From Adineta vaga (Eukaryota > Rotifera), in assembly GCA_021613535.1 (NCBI GenBank), contig CP075493.1, positions 3,410,001-3,474,000 of the forward strand: DNA of 64,000 bases, given 5' to 3'. The notes beneath the pieces were generated by a model. The model saw nothing but the letters and a program-made list of their open reading frames with translations. It had not been told where the DNA came from and did no database searches. This document shows, piece after piece, positions 52,001-64,000 of this stretch. The translations under genes were made by a program, and so were the position numbers. How positions within the stretch are numbered: position 1 is the first letter of the stretch; every line of letters starts with the position of its first letter.

Positions 52001-55000
52001 AAAGTTGTACTTTTTTGTTGATGGTAAGATGTTGATCGAATTCATTCATAGATTGAATAAATTCATTGTTTAAATGATTGATTTCATTGAATAGAATGAT
52101 TGAACGTTCATAACGATCAGAGATTTGTTTTGTATGGTTGAAAAAATCAGAATATTTCGAAGATAAAAGTTGAAAACGTTGTTGATATTGTTGGAAAAGA
52201 CTTTTCGATTGTCGATCATTCGTTGCTTGTTGAAAATCTCGAATAATCAAATCAATTGTTTGTAAATGTTCTTGTAAAGTTTTAAGAGTAGTTTGTAAAT
52301 GAATTCCTTGGTTTAAAACATCTTTTAACTTGTCATTATCTGCATTTAATGTGAGTAATTCCGACGTTCTGGATATCTCTTTATTATTTTTCTCAAACCA
52401 TTCAGCTATATAAGTATACGTAATATTAAATTGATCCGTTTGATGTAGAAAACGTTCGAGAATTGAACTCAAATTCTTGTTTATGTCACATATCTATAAT
52501 GATTGAAAATTTACCATAGAATCTATTTATCCTAAACTTATCATTGTTGAATAGAAATTGACATTACTAACTGATCTTATTCATGCTAATGGTACAGTCG
52601 TCTTTGTTTTGTTTATTATCCTTCCCGTTTATCTGTATACTCCTAATATAACATATACTTGTTATGTAAACTGTCGACAGACATTATCTTGTTTATATAA
52701 CACCTGCTACGTCTAATAACAAACAATGCGAACGAGGATCTCTGTTTTAATAAGCTAATTCGAATGCAACTTCATAACATATCAAGATTTTCGAAAACAA
52801 TGAGAAAACTAAATTCGATAGTTGTTAATCATAAAATGAGGACTATACATACTTCAATTTGTTTTTCTTCCAAATCTTTACTCAATATCATCAATTGAGG
52901 ATTGATATAAACAGCTCGTTGAGAAAGCATTTTCATTCTTGCCTTTTCTTTTTCAACTTCAGAATGTAATGTCTACAAAATAATTGAAAAATAATGAGAC
53001 CTTTTGTCTCCGATTGTTTCCTTCATACTTTTATTTCTTGTACATTCATTCGAAGTTCATCAAGATTGTCAGTTAAATATACATATTGATTTAATTGCGT
53101 ATGTAATACTGTTAAACGATCTGTTGCATCTTGCATATCTGATATCCATTGTTGTTCTTCATTCTAAAGAGAAATATTCATTAGATAATATTGAAATTTC
53201 TTGTATGTTAAACTTTCTAGAAAAATAACGAAAACATGCAGAACAACGAGCAGCAATATGCAAGCATTATTTTACGTGAAATTAGTCTTGATGAATTGAT
53301 TAGAAAATCATCTGAGTAGAAGAAAGAGAATTACAGAATTCATTGTTCCTATCTAATTCATATTTTAAAGATTTACCGACATTTTCGACGTAGATTCCAA
53401 TGAATCATCATCTGCATCAACACAAGACTCGCTCTGTAATGAACTTTGCGAGTCATTTTCCTGAAAAAAGTAACAAAAATCAATTGAATATTTGCCAAAC
53501 AAAAGATTAATCTAAACACCCATTTGACATGCATTGAATTAGAAGAAAAGATCAAACTAAGTACTATGTAGGAATCTTTGATAACTAACAATTACTACAA
53601 TATGAATATCTACTCGACTTGTCATACTATACAAACTCATTGATTTTCTAAAGCTCTGTTTCAATATCGTTCATACAATATTTTATCCTCAATTGAACTC
53701 GTTCATGGATTGTTTGTCATTTTACTCATGATAAACATTTGATAAATTTTTCATATACATTATATTTTGAATCTTTCTCTATCTTCTTGTCTCTATTTTT
53801 TCCAAGACAAAGAAAAAAAAACGAAAACGAAAAAAAAACAGTGTACAATCGTAATAAAAGAGTGAAGCGCGGTAGAGCAAATAGATATAGATATGTATAT
53901 ACTAAAAGAAAAAGGCTCTCTAGGTGGGTTGATTTCTCATTTTGTGTATATAGTTACGTTTTTTTCTTTTGATCTAATACTAGCACAAATTAGAGACAAA
54001 AAAAAGCAAACAAAATAAACGTTTATACACAAGCAGAACAAGACACAAGTTAGGAAATTTTGTTCTGTACACATAACAAAGAAGAATAAGAATAAATCAT
54101 AATAGTAATAACAACAGCAACAACAACAAAAGTTGAAGAGATTCCTAATTGAATATTTCTGTCGAAGTTTATTGTACGAAAATAGATAACCAAGAAGAAG
54201 ATGTTGATGATATTGTTGGAACAAGTGTTAATAAATATAAGTAATAGGAAAGAAAGAGCATCAAATCATAATGATTATAGTCAATAGAAGAAGGACGGAC
54301 CATGGATGCCAACGGACTCATCTAGAATAGATTGGAACATGCGTCATTCAGAAGAAAGGAGATGAATTTTCTTTTGATTTTAACTCACCTTGAATTGTAC
54401 TGTTGATAAAGAAGAAATTTCTTCTTCTTCTAAAAGGAAAAAAATAACATATCAATTGACCTTCAATAATAAAGTACATCGATTATTATGAAAGACTAAC
54501 TTAGTCTTTACTAAAATAGAAGACATCTAACATCGAGACGATAAATAAATCAAATGTTTTCTATAATAACATCGCGTTTCTTTAAATAGAATGAACAACG
54601 ATAAATGATACTTACGTTTCTGTTGAAAACCAGATGATGTCCGTCCTCCTTGTGATCGATTTGATGATCCATCGGTTTGTTGTGTTGTTCGTGTTGTAAC
54701 GCTTGAATAAAATGTATTTCCTCCACTACGTTTTGAACTTGGTCCACCTCCGTTACCAAAGGTATCATCGTCATCATTATTTCCTTTTTTCCAACCACTT
54801 CTCCAATCATCATCTCGACATCTTCCCGATGGACTTGAACCAGTTCGTCGTCGAATTGTTCGTTTTAATTCACTTGTTTCATCTGTACTTAGAGGACTAA
54901 AAGCACGTGTTCGTGATTTAATACGATGCCAACCACCACTTCCATGTGAATCTTCATCAGCTGAATCCGGTGCACTATTATAATCATAATGTAATGAACT

Positions 55001-58000
55001 TTTTACTACTGAATGTCGTCGATTTTTTCTTGATGTTATTTTTGCTGCAACTGTTTCATGATCGGCTTTTATTGGAACAAGTGGTGCACCAACAATAGCG
55101 ACAATACCATGACGAATTGCTTCTCGAACTGAATATTGTGTATGTGAATGTGAATCATAAATTAAACCTGATTCTCCATCAACTAAACCACGTTCAATCG
55201 CATCTTGAATTGTATATTCTCGGCTAGTTTTTGGATCAAATAATTTCATTCGATTATTATCTAATAAATTCTTTCGTATAGCTTTTTCAAAACCAACCGA
55301 TTCATTTTGTGATGGAAGAAATACTTCACCAGCATTTATATCAAATTGAGAAAATAATTTTCGATGATTAAAAGCTAATTCTAATGTTGTAATAACTTTA
55401 TTGGAATAGGAATCGATCACTTGTCCTTCATTATCAATTCGTATACCTTCTAATGCATCTTTTAATGTCATAAAACGGCCACTTGTTGGATGTTCAATAA
55501 TTGTACTTTGTCCATCGATTAAACCACGTTGAATAGCTTCTTTCAAATATAATTGTTCACCACTATGAGGATGTTTATAAAGACCAGTTCGAAGATTTAA
55601 TAAACCACAACGTATAGCATCTTCAACATTCATACGATGTAATTTACATTCAACTAATCGTGCACGATAAACACTAATTTTCGGTGGATTAAGTTTACCA
55701 CCATCACGACGATTGATTAAACCAAGTGAAAATGCATCATAAAGTGTTATAGGTCCTTGTTCACTGTCGGCAAAAGCTATACCATTAACATGAATATGGC
55801 CACGGTCAATAGCTTCCATTAATGTCATATAATGTTCAGTAGCTGGATCACGGAATGTACCTATAAAAATGAAGAAAAAAAAACAACGTGTTTTTGTTTT
55901 CAATCAAAAGATGAAATTTAGACCTGTTTCTGCAACATAAAAACCAAGTCTAATAGCATTTTGCATTGATAAACCTAATGGTTTTCTTTCGACATGTTCA
56001 CTAATTTCTGCTTCAATTAAATTTCTATTAATTGCTTCTTGTATTGTCATTGTTTCACCCGTAGAAAAATCCGTATAAGTCTTTGTTTCTGTATCAATCA
56101 TTTGATTTTTGACAGCGACAGCACCTGATTCCATACGATCTAAAACATTATTACGTACACCATGAATACGATATAATGTAATACGTCTTTCCGTAATCGT
56201 ATCGGTAATTAATTCTAAATCATATTCTTCAAAACGATTTTGACTAACAAGTTCAACATCAAGTAATTTCTTTTCAATCGCTTTATCCAATGGAATTTTT
56301 ACATTATATTTCCGATCATGATAAACACCTTGAGCATAATTAAGAATACCAATTGCTTGTGCTTCTAAACCACCAATTTTTTCTTTAGATTCACTATCAA
56401 CAGCAACACTTTTAACAATAAATTTCTTCACAATTTCTTGCACAGATGATGTTAACATTTCTGTATCCTCTTTGGTTTCAATTATTGTCGCATAAACTAA
56501 ACCTTCATTTATAGCTTCAGCTAATTCATATTGAACATTCGTTACTAAATCACGATAACTACCTGCAAAATAAACAAACAATATTATAAACTTTATTAAT
56601 ACTACAAGTGAACTTCATGTTTATTTTATACAATTCAACATTGAGATGATAAACTCATGTTTTTGTTTAGTCTACATACAGTTTTTTTTTATCACGATTA
56701 CTCGTCAATCATATTAATCATTAGATCTGAAAGGTCACTAGACTAAATTGTTAATTCTCTTCGACATTTTCTTTAAACATTGATTTACAATATATCTCTT
56801 CACATCAACATTGATAAGATCGGACATATATTCAATGAACAACATCACGTATAACTTAAGAATGTTAAAATTTCTATTCTTACCTATCTCTTTATCAAGT
56901 ATGCCCAAATCAATTGCTTCGGAAACTTTAATTTCTTTTTGTGTTAATGGATGTATAACTGATGTAATTACATATGTTGCTGTTTTTGTTGCGATTGTTA
57001 ATTCATCTTCATCAACGGATATGATCGATGGTGGTCGTACACTATTGTCTGAGGATGAATCATCATCATTACAACGTATATAACCAGCTTGTATGGCATC
57101 ATAGATTGTTAGAACATCATTTGTATCAACTTTACGATATTCATTTAATTGAATATCAATGATACCTTGTTTCAATGCATCACGTGGAAGAATCTTTTTC
57201 ATATTACGCGTATCATAAACCCATTTAATTGTATATGTTTGTCGATTAACTGTTACTGTTATAGAATCATCTGTTGAATTATATTCTGTTGCACCAATAA
57301 ATTTCAAATGAATTGCTTCATGTAATGAAACTTGAGAATTATTAAATGGATTAATATAACGTCCATGAACAGCATCTAAAATTTGTTTTCGTACAGCTTG
57401 TCGAGGAAATATTCGACGTTTTGTTGATGGATCTAATACCCAATGAATCATGTAATCAATTCCATCAACATGAATTGGTAATGAAGCTGTATCTGGTTCA
57501 ATACCCATATAACCTAATTCAACAGCTTCTTCAAATGTATAGGATTTACGATTTAATTTTTCATCAAAAAATAAACGTTGCTTTATATCAACTAAACCAC
57601 GCTGAAACGCAATTTGTAATGGTAAACGATCACCAGTAGCAGTATTTAACACCCAAATGACACGATATGCTTCGTTTTTGATCATCATAATACAATGCCA
57701 TTGTTCCCATTCTTCTTCTGTCCATGATTGTTGTTCATCAAGATGAAATTCAGGTGTTTGTGGAGTCTGTTTTTGTGGTGATGTTAGTGGTGAAGGTTTT
57801 GTACGTGTATCTGTTATGTCAAGATATTCTTTGGTTACGGTGGTTTGAGTAGATGATGTAAATGGTCGTGGATGATCTTCAATAATAAGTTCTCCATGAT
57901 GTATACGTTGACTTTCACGTTGACGATCATCAATATGTACTGGCCGTGGTGGTGGTACCAATGGTTGAAGACGAGTAGATTGAACAACACGAACCTGAAC

Positions 58001-61000
58001 AAATGCAAATGAAATTTTATTATTAGTCAAAAAGAAAATATGCATTTAAAATGACTCTTGAGATTTAAAGTACAAATTATGACAAACATATCGTTGATGA
58101 GAAGTCAACATCTTTTCTTAACACAAAATAATCATTTTTTTTAAAAAAGAAAAGAAAACAGTAAAGTCAATAGAATCGATACCGATGTTATTTCTATTTC
58201 CAGGCATAATAGTAATCGTTCTTTCTTATCAAAATAACAGGATATGTCGGCACACGAAGAAGATCAAAGAATATTTTTACTAGAGAATGCATGGCTTACA
58301 TGACTTGGAGAAACATTTGATATCTTATGAAACTAAAATCTAGATCATCAATACTATATTCTGTAATTCAAGAATTTCTGTCAATATTTTTTGTGCCGAT
58401 TAAGGATCAATAACTTTTTCCAAACGGATCGATTAGTTTTCATCTAATACATACAATGTAAGAAAAAAAACTAATGATTCTCAATAGACCTTATCTTTTA
58501 ATCAAAAAGAAAAAAGAAAAGAAAACGTTTTATCATTTGATTACCTCATTTTCTCGATGTGAACCATTAATCACAACATGGTCTTTCGGTGGTAATGGTG
58601 GTGGCATGTATCTATCACTTTCAATAACAATTTCTTTATGTAATGTACGTCGATCTTCTTTAATATCAACTTTTGCTCGACGATTCGGATTAATACCATC
58701 ATCGATAACAACTTCTTCAATGTATTGTTGTCGTTGTCGTTCATTCGATTTTGGTCGATGATTTCCATTTTGATGAATAAATACTTCTCGATCGAATACA
58801 TTAGTTGTATGTTCTTCAATAATTTGTTCTTCACGTGTACTTTGATGATGTTTCTTATGTCGTGGTAAACGTTGAACAGATTCGATTTCGACGACATCTT
58901 TTTCACGTTGTAAAACTTCCGATTCATTGATTTCATAAGGTGTTCGTGGTCGTGATTGAGATTCAATTCGTATAGATAATTTCGAACGTGAATCATTCGA
59001 ATTTCCATATGGTTCTTGACTAATTATTGCACGACGTTTATCTGTAGTCGATATATGTTCTGTGTTATTGAATATAATTTGTGATGAAACAGCTTGAACT
59101 TGAATGAAACCTCGTTTTACAGCATCACCTATATTGATTTCATCGCCTGTGATTGGATGAATATAAACACCTTTTTTATGATCGAACAATTTTTGTTGAA
59201 TACCTAAATATAATAAAAAAGAAAAAAAACGACTTTTTTTCTTCTATTTGTTCTCATTTTGTTTGTCACTTATTACCTTCTTGAAGATTATAAACTTTAT
59301 CAGTTCGTATATCAATAACACCTGTAATTAAATAGAAAACTTGTTCGTGTTGATCACCATAAAATGCTGAAGGATGTTGATCACAAAGTTTACCAATAAT
59401 TAAACCTTGTTCATAAGCTTCAAGTATAGTCATTTGTTTTTGTGTTACGGAATGATAATAAATTGTAATAGTTGAATTTAATAAACCTGTTTTAATTGCT
59501 TCTGTTACACCTAAACGACGATTTGTAACTGGATCAATGACTTGTTCAATAATTAAATTTTTCACAAAACGACGAGGATGATGATCGATTAATTCCGTAA
59601 ATATTAAACCTTTTTCAATTGCAACACTGATTGGAAGATTTTCACCTGTAATACTATTTACATAAAAACCTTTAGCATGATCAATAATTCCTTCATCAAT
59701 AGCTAAACGAATTGGTATTTCTTGTCGTGTTCGAGGATGTATAGCACTTTTTAATGTATAAGTTTTTGTTTCTTTAACTGTTCCACGTTTTATTTGACCA
59801 TTGCTTGCTGTATCTGAATTCGTGGTTGTATCAACTGGTAATGGTTGAGCACGTATATGACCTTGAGCAATAGCTTCCGAAATCGAAAAGATTTCATTCG
59901 TTTTTCGATTAATATATTGTCCATTTTGTTTATCTAATATGCCTACTTGAATAGCTTCTTGAACAGTTAATTCTTTATTATTAAGATAATCTCGTACACC
60001 GAGTAAATGATATGATCGTGTTTCTCGTATTAATGATGTTGATATAACATATTTGTCATTATGATGATGATGATGATGATTATTATTATTATTTGATGAT
60101 TGTTGTGCTTGTTGTTGTTCAACGGTAACGAAACCTTTACTCATAGCATCATCGATTGAAACAGATTCTTGAGTTAAATTATTTAAATATAAACCATGAT
60201 AGGGATCAAGGATTTTTGCACGTATAGCGGCATTTGGATCGATAAACGTATTTGCACGATGATCAAATACACTTGAAATGACAAGTGATTCAGTTTTTGA
60301 AATGACATTATAAGATGGTGGATCACCAACTTTAAGGATACCCATTTTTAATGCTTCACTTAAGTCGATTTGTCGTGAAGTTGCACGATCAAGTATATGA
60401 TGATTATTGGAATTGATTAAACCACGAGAATAAGCTTCACGTAAATCGTAATTTCTGAAAATGGAGTAGACAAAAAAAAATGAATTGTTTTCTTTTCGAT
60501 CATTGTTCGTTAAAATAACAAATAACTACTATGGCTTCGACTGACATCGAACTCAAGATACATACATATATATACTATATGTAAAACAGATTTTTATTAT
60601 AAGAATGAGATAAAAATCAGTCGACTATTGTCTTTATTTCAGATGTATATATACATTATATCCATATATGAATTTCTCATTCGTATGCTAAGCAGGAATG
60701 AACGTGCTCTGTACAAAAACTACGATTGAATTTCATATTTGAGTCGAAGAGTGCCTATTACATCTTTGATTGCTTTTCTTTGTACACTGACAAAAAAAAC
60801 AAACATATGCAAGAATTTCGTTTTATCATCGAGAAAAATATTCGAGGCAAAACAAAAATCCTGAATTTTTCCTTTTTTCTTCTCTTTCATTTTCTTTTTT
60901 TTCTTTTTTGTCTCACTTACCGTTGTTCGAGCGTATCGACCACGTAGGCGCTACGCGCGTCTAGAATATTTGTGTCGATCGCCTCTTTCAATGTAATGGT

Positions 61001-64000
61001 CGTAGTTGTATTAGTTGTGGTTATGATGGAGTCTGCGCCAACGGGAGGAGGATAATTATTCACCAACAACGGCGACGTAGAGAGAAGATTTTTGTTGTTG
61101 GTTGTATGTGGCGGCGAAGACGATGAAGAAGAGAAATGGTTGCGAGGATGGCGATGGTGGTCGGGCGGCGAAGTAGAGGAAGAAAAAGGAGAAGAAGAAG
61201 AAGAAGAAGAAAGAACGAATGGAAAAGGAGAAGAAAAGAGACCCGTTGACAAATCGAGATATTTACTATTGACCGCATCCACAAACGAGAGATTTTTTCG
61301 TTGTGTCATTTCTTTTGATTTCGAACTTGTTATAATTATATTACCATTCGAAAGTGTTGACAAAAATGGTTGTTGTTTTTGAACTAGAAATTGAGGTTTA
61401 TTATTAGTAATAGTATTATTATCATTATTATTTATTCGTTTATTATTATTTTCCATCTCTGCTGTTGGTATAACATAGGTAGTTTCAAACGAAATCGAAC
61501 CATCGGTTGATGTTAATAGATGATGATTAGCCGTGACCTTTCCGTGTGACAAGTCAATAAAACCTACGAGAAAGACAACAGATTGAATGACGTCATCATA
61601 AATCTTTCAATTCTACATAAGCAATCACAGAGGCATAGAGAGAGAGAAAGAATTAGTTGTTTGTTCTTCACTTCAAACTTTTCTCCGTAGACATATACAT
61701 CTTATTTTAAAAAGAAGAGAAGATGAAATATTCGATGACGTAAAAAGGGACATGAAGAAACAATGTATATGTATATGAATGAACCGGCAGCGTCCACAAC
61801 AACGGTCGGACGGACAATAAAAGGAAGCTATAAGAGAAATGTAAAACGGAGAGAAAAAAAAGAAAGAGCATGCACATCTAGCACACAAACCTCGATTTGT
61901 TGTATTTTTTTACTGCTTTCTCTCTGTCTGTATTTATACATACTTTTACATATACATATATTTACCATCGTTCTTTCATTTTCTTCTCAAATATAAAATA
62001 ACTGAACTAACTGGCTCAACGCCACATATGACAAGTAATGAGAAAAAAGATTAAACTTGTGTCAATATCTTCATTACATACATCTGTCTCTTTACAATCT
62101 TTTCGTTTGTGTATTTTTAATCCAACATAGAATCTGGGTGGAGTTTCATGAATATTTTCAATATTATTTGTAGTAAAAGAAACCCTTAGTATAACTGATA
62201 TCAATTAGAAGATAAAAGAACATTGTCTAGTCAATCTATTGTTTTGATTTAGCTGTCTATTATCTTGAGAGAAAAACTATGTGAAGAACAAAAGCTTGAA
62301 TATAATGTTGATGAAAAGAGCAACATATCGAGATAATGTACATATCATCTTTGAAAATATTATCATCATCATCATCAATGATTGTTTATTACTATATTTC
62401 TCCTGAGATGTATCTTTAAGTTAATATATATGTATCGAATCCATTTCTTCTCTTCTCTTCTTTCTCTCTGTTTCTTTATGCTTAACTTGACACCAAAGAT
62501 AAATCAAGATATACATATGGATTAAATCAAATGATAGGAGAAAGTTCATTTGAACATCTCTCTCTCACTCACTCTCCTTCAATCATCACTGAAAACGTAT
62601 GTAAAGAATGAAGGACAACTGTATTGTAGTCTAACCCTATTTGATACAATTTGACCTTCTTTCTGCGCATTTGATCATATATATAAAAGAAAGAAAACTA
62701 AATAGTGAGAAAGTAAATGTGCTCGACCTTGTTCGTAGGAAAGAATAAAGTATCTTCTTATCTCATATATATTCTATAATTATTCTTTTTCACACGTATA
62801 TGTTGATATTTTCATCAGTATAACGAGAATTCGTTGGAAAAAGAAAATCTTTCATTGTCACTTACCTGTTTTGTTATTCTTCAGAATTTGTTCATCTTCA
62901 TCTGATGAAAAAAGTGATTCTAAAGTAATATCATATCTTGAAACGATTGTACTACGATGAAGATGAATTATATTAGATATTGAATCAATCGGAAGATTGA
63001 TTGTCTATAAATAACAATGAAAAAACTTTTCGTCATAAATTAAATCTTTTCACTACTTGTCCAATACTATTGAAATTTTTCATCAATAAATGTGCATATT
63101 CTTCTACTTTCTCAAGCAGATTTGCATAACGTCTTAAAAGAAAAGAGATTATCAGTGAAGTTTTTACTCGTTATATTTATTCTTACTTATCAAATAATTC
63201 TACTTTCTTTAAAACTATGAATGAAGCTCGTTGACCATTCGATGAAATTGGTCGTCGTTTTGATACAATTGGATTTAAATCACATAACGAGAAACGAAAA
63301 TGTTTCAAAATTTTGTCATGCATCTATATGATCATGGTGAAAAAACGAGTTTTTTTTTCATAAAATATTAACACAAAGATTTTTCACATGCAGCAATAAC
63401 ATGCGAACTACAAAGAATGATTTCTTTTTTTGTCTTCAAATAAATCACATGCTTTATAGATAACATTCGTATTACCTTAACTTCTTCGATGAATTTGACA
63501 GCTACATCATTCATATGTTCGACAGATTGAGCTTGAAAAAGAATATCTTTGAATAAATCCTGAAAATAAACTGTAGAAATCAAAGAAAAAGAGACTCGAA
63601 TTAATGGTATTTTACATTAACAGTTAGAACTATTCGATGAAGTCTATGGGGATCATTAGTAATGGGTTCAAGAATTTGTATTCGACTTTGAAGATGATTC
63701 AAAGCATTTTCTTCATTTTGAAATAGATTGTGAAACGATCGATGTGATTCAATAATTTGAAGTATCGATCGTTTTCTAAAACAAAACAAAAAAAGAAGCA
63801 ATTCAAAGGTGAAGAAAGAAACCTTGTAAATGCATAGGAAAACAAAAGACCTTTGATAGATTTCTGAAGTAATTCGTTTCCATCGTGTTGCTGATTGTTC
63901 GCTAATACGAATTAATCTTTCATTACAAAGTTGTTCACTATATCGGAGAAGTTCTTTAATCGACTTCTCCAATGTTTGCAATTGATTATTAAGTTCATTA
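46034..64000 (-). CDS. MACF1: Spectraplakin (MACF1/dystonin/Shot type), 5' end outside window
   Basis: Thirty-one exons read, about 3,830 residues in the window. The main large exons are 61563-60921, 60454-59277, 59203-58545, 57994-56884, 56562-55924, 55860-54616, 52493-52011, 51544-50342, 50098-49719, 49334-48641, 48468-48066 and 48006-47594. Order of parts: helical repeats (64000-62866); a long plectin-repeat module, 61563-54616, with many units such as [32 protein letters not shown] and [20 protein letters not shown]; a short linker; spectrin-type coiled repeats (53163-47594); a GAS2 microtubule-binding domain (47546-46475: [55 protein letters not shown]); then a Ser-rich tail containing SLIP, an SxIP-type EB1 site candidate, to the stop at 46034. 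Spectraplakins link actin and microtubules. The EF-hand pair usually preceding GAS2 is not present. The N-terminal calponin-homology domains would lie beyond 64000. Confidence 0.9.
53461..54388 (-). other. Long intron of the spectraplakin gene
   Basis: About 930 nt between the linker exons 54429-54389 and 53460-53377, lying between the plectin-repeat and spectrin-repeat parts. A-rich runs near 53810-53840; no exon recognised. The plus-strand frame 53739-53972 is low complexity. Confidence 0.5.
61564..62865 (-). other. Largest intron of the spectraplakin gene in this window
   Basis: About 1.3 kb between exons 63004-62866 and 61563-60921, much longer than the usual 45-110 nt introns here. No coding exon was found inside. 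It sits immediately before the plectin-repeat block and may hold regulatory elements or an internal promoter. Confidence 0.5.

Noticed and set aside
60060-60085. Poly-His stretch in the spectraplakin plectin block
   Set aside because: A CAT/ATG triplet expansion inside a coding exon; unusual but explained by microsatellite growth, not a metal-binding module.
63368-63420. Possible extra spectraplakin exon between 63476 and 63323
   Set aside because: Reading it in phase after the preceding exon meets a stop, and direct joining of the flanking exons keeps the frame.

Overview
The window is nuclear DNA from a small-genome animal, most likely a bdelloid rotifer. Introns are mostly 45-110 nt with GT-AG ends, the sequence is AT-rich, genes are packed on both strands, and the predicted proteins are metazoan. 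A decayed ADP-ribosyltransferase/TPR gene of a kind I associate with bdelloids supports this. The assignment is an inference from gene content and architecture. No rRNA, tRNA, CRISPR array or intact transposon was recognised.

Region by region. 1-1021 (+): 3' end of a DCAF6-like WD40 gene. 1073-2513 (-): CAP-domain protein with EGF-like and ShK-like modules. 2719-3415 (-): ribosomal protein RPL18. 3632-5141 (-): ARMC10-like armadillo protein. 5979-6918 (+): LysM membrane protein (LYSMD3/4). 7167-13004 (-): three related small genes with paired EF-hand/dockerin-like loops, with SLC35E3 (9392-10548, +) between copies 1 and 2. 13944-15286 (+): ART/TPR pseudogene. 15411-16936 (-): peptide-type GPCR. 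18640-18984 (-): small orphan gene. 19362-21217 (-): MNS1, an axonemal coiled-coil protein.

21866-25673 (-) is the most striking locus. An HSPA14-like Hsp70 ATPase domain and a complete DNAJC2 (zuotin/MPP11) read through one in-frame exon chain. The DNAJC2 half has no start codon of its own. This predicts a single-polypeptide version of the ribosome-associated chaperone complex, which is normally two proteins.

After a 4.5-kb stretch without genes come a K-Cl cotransporter (30197-35662, +, 24 exons), an ERK-type MAP kinase (36558-37866, -), ZMAT2 (39693-40655, -), UAP1 (41571-43717, +) and a second CAP/EGF/ShK gene (43949-45516, -) paralogous to the first. From 46034 to the right edge, on the minus strand, lies a very large spectraplakin (MACF1/dystonin/Shot type): end of the plakin region, many plectin repeats, spectrin repeats, a GAS2 domain without the usual preceding EF-hands, and a Ser-rich tail. 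Its 5' end lies beyond the window.

Exon structures were read by eye from splice signals and reading-frame continuity; phases were checked arithmetically for every multi-exon model. Names rest on recalled family sequences, not on a search.
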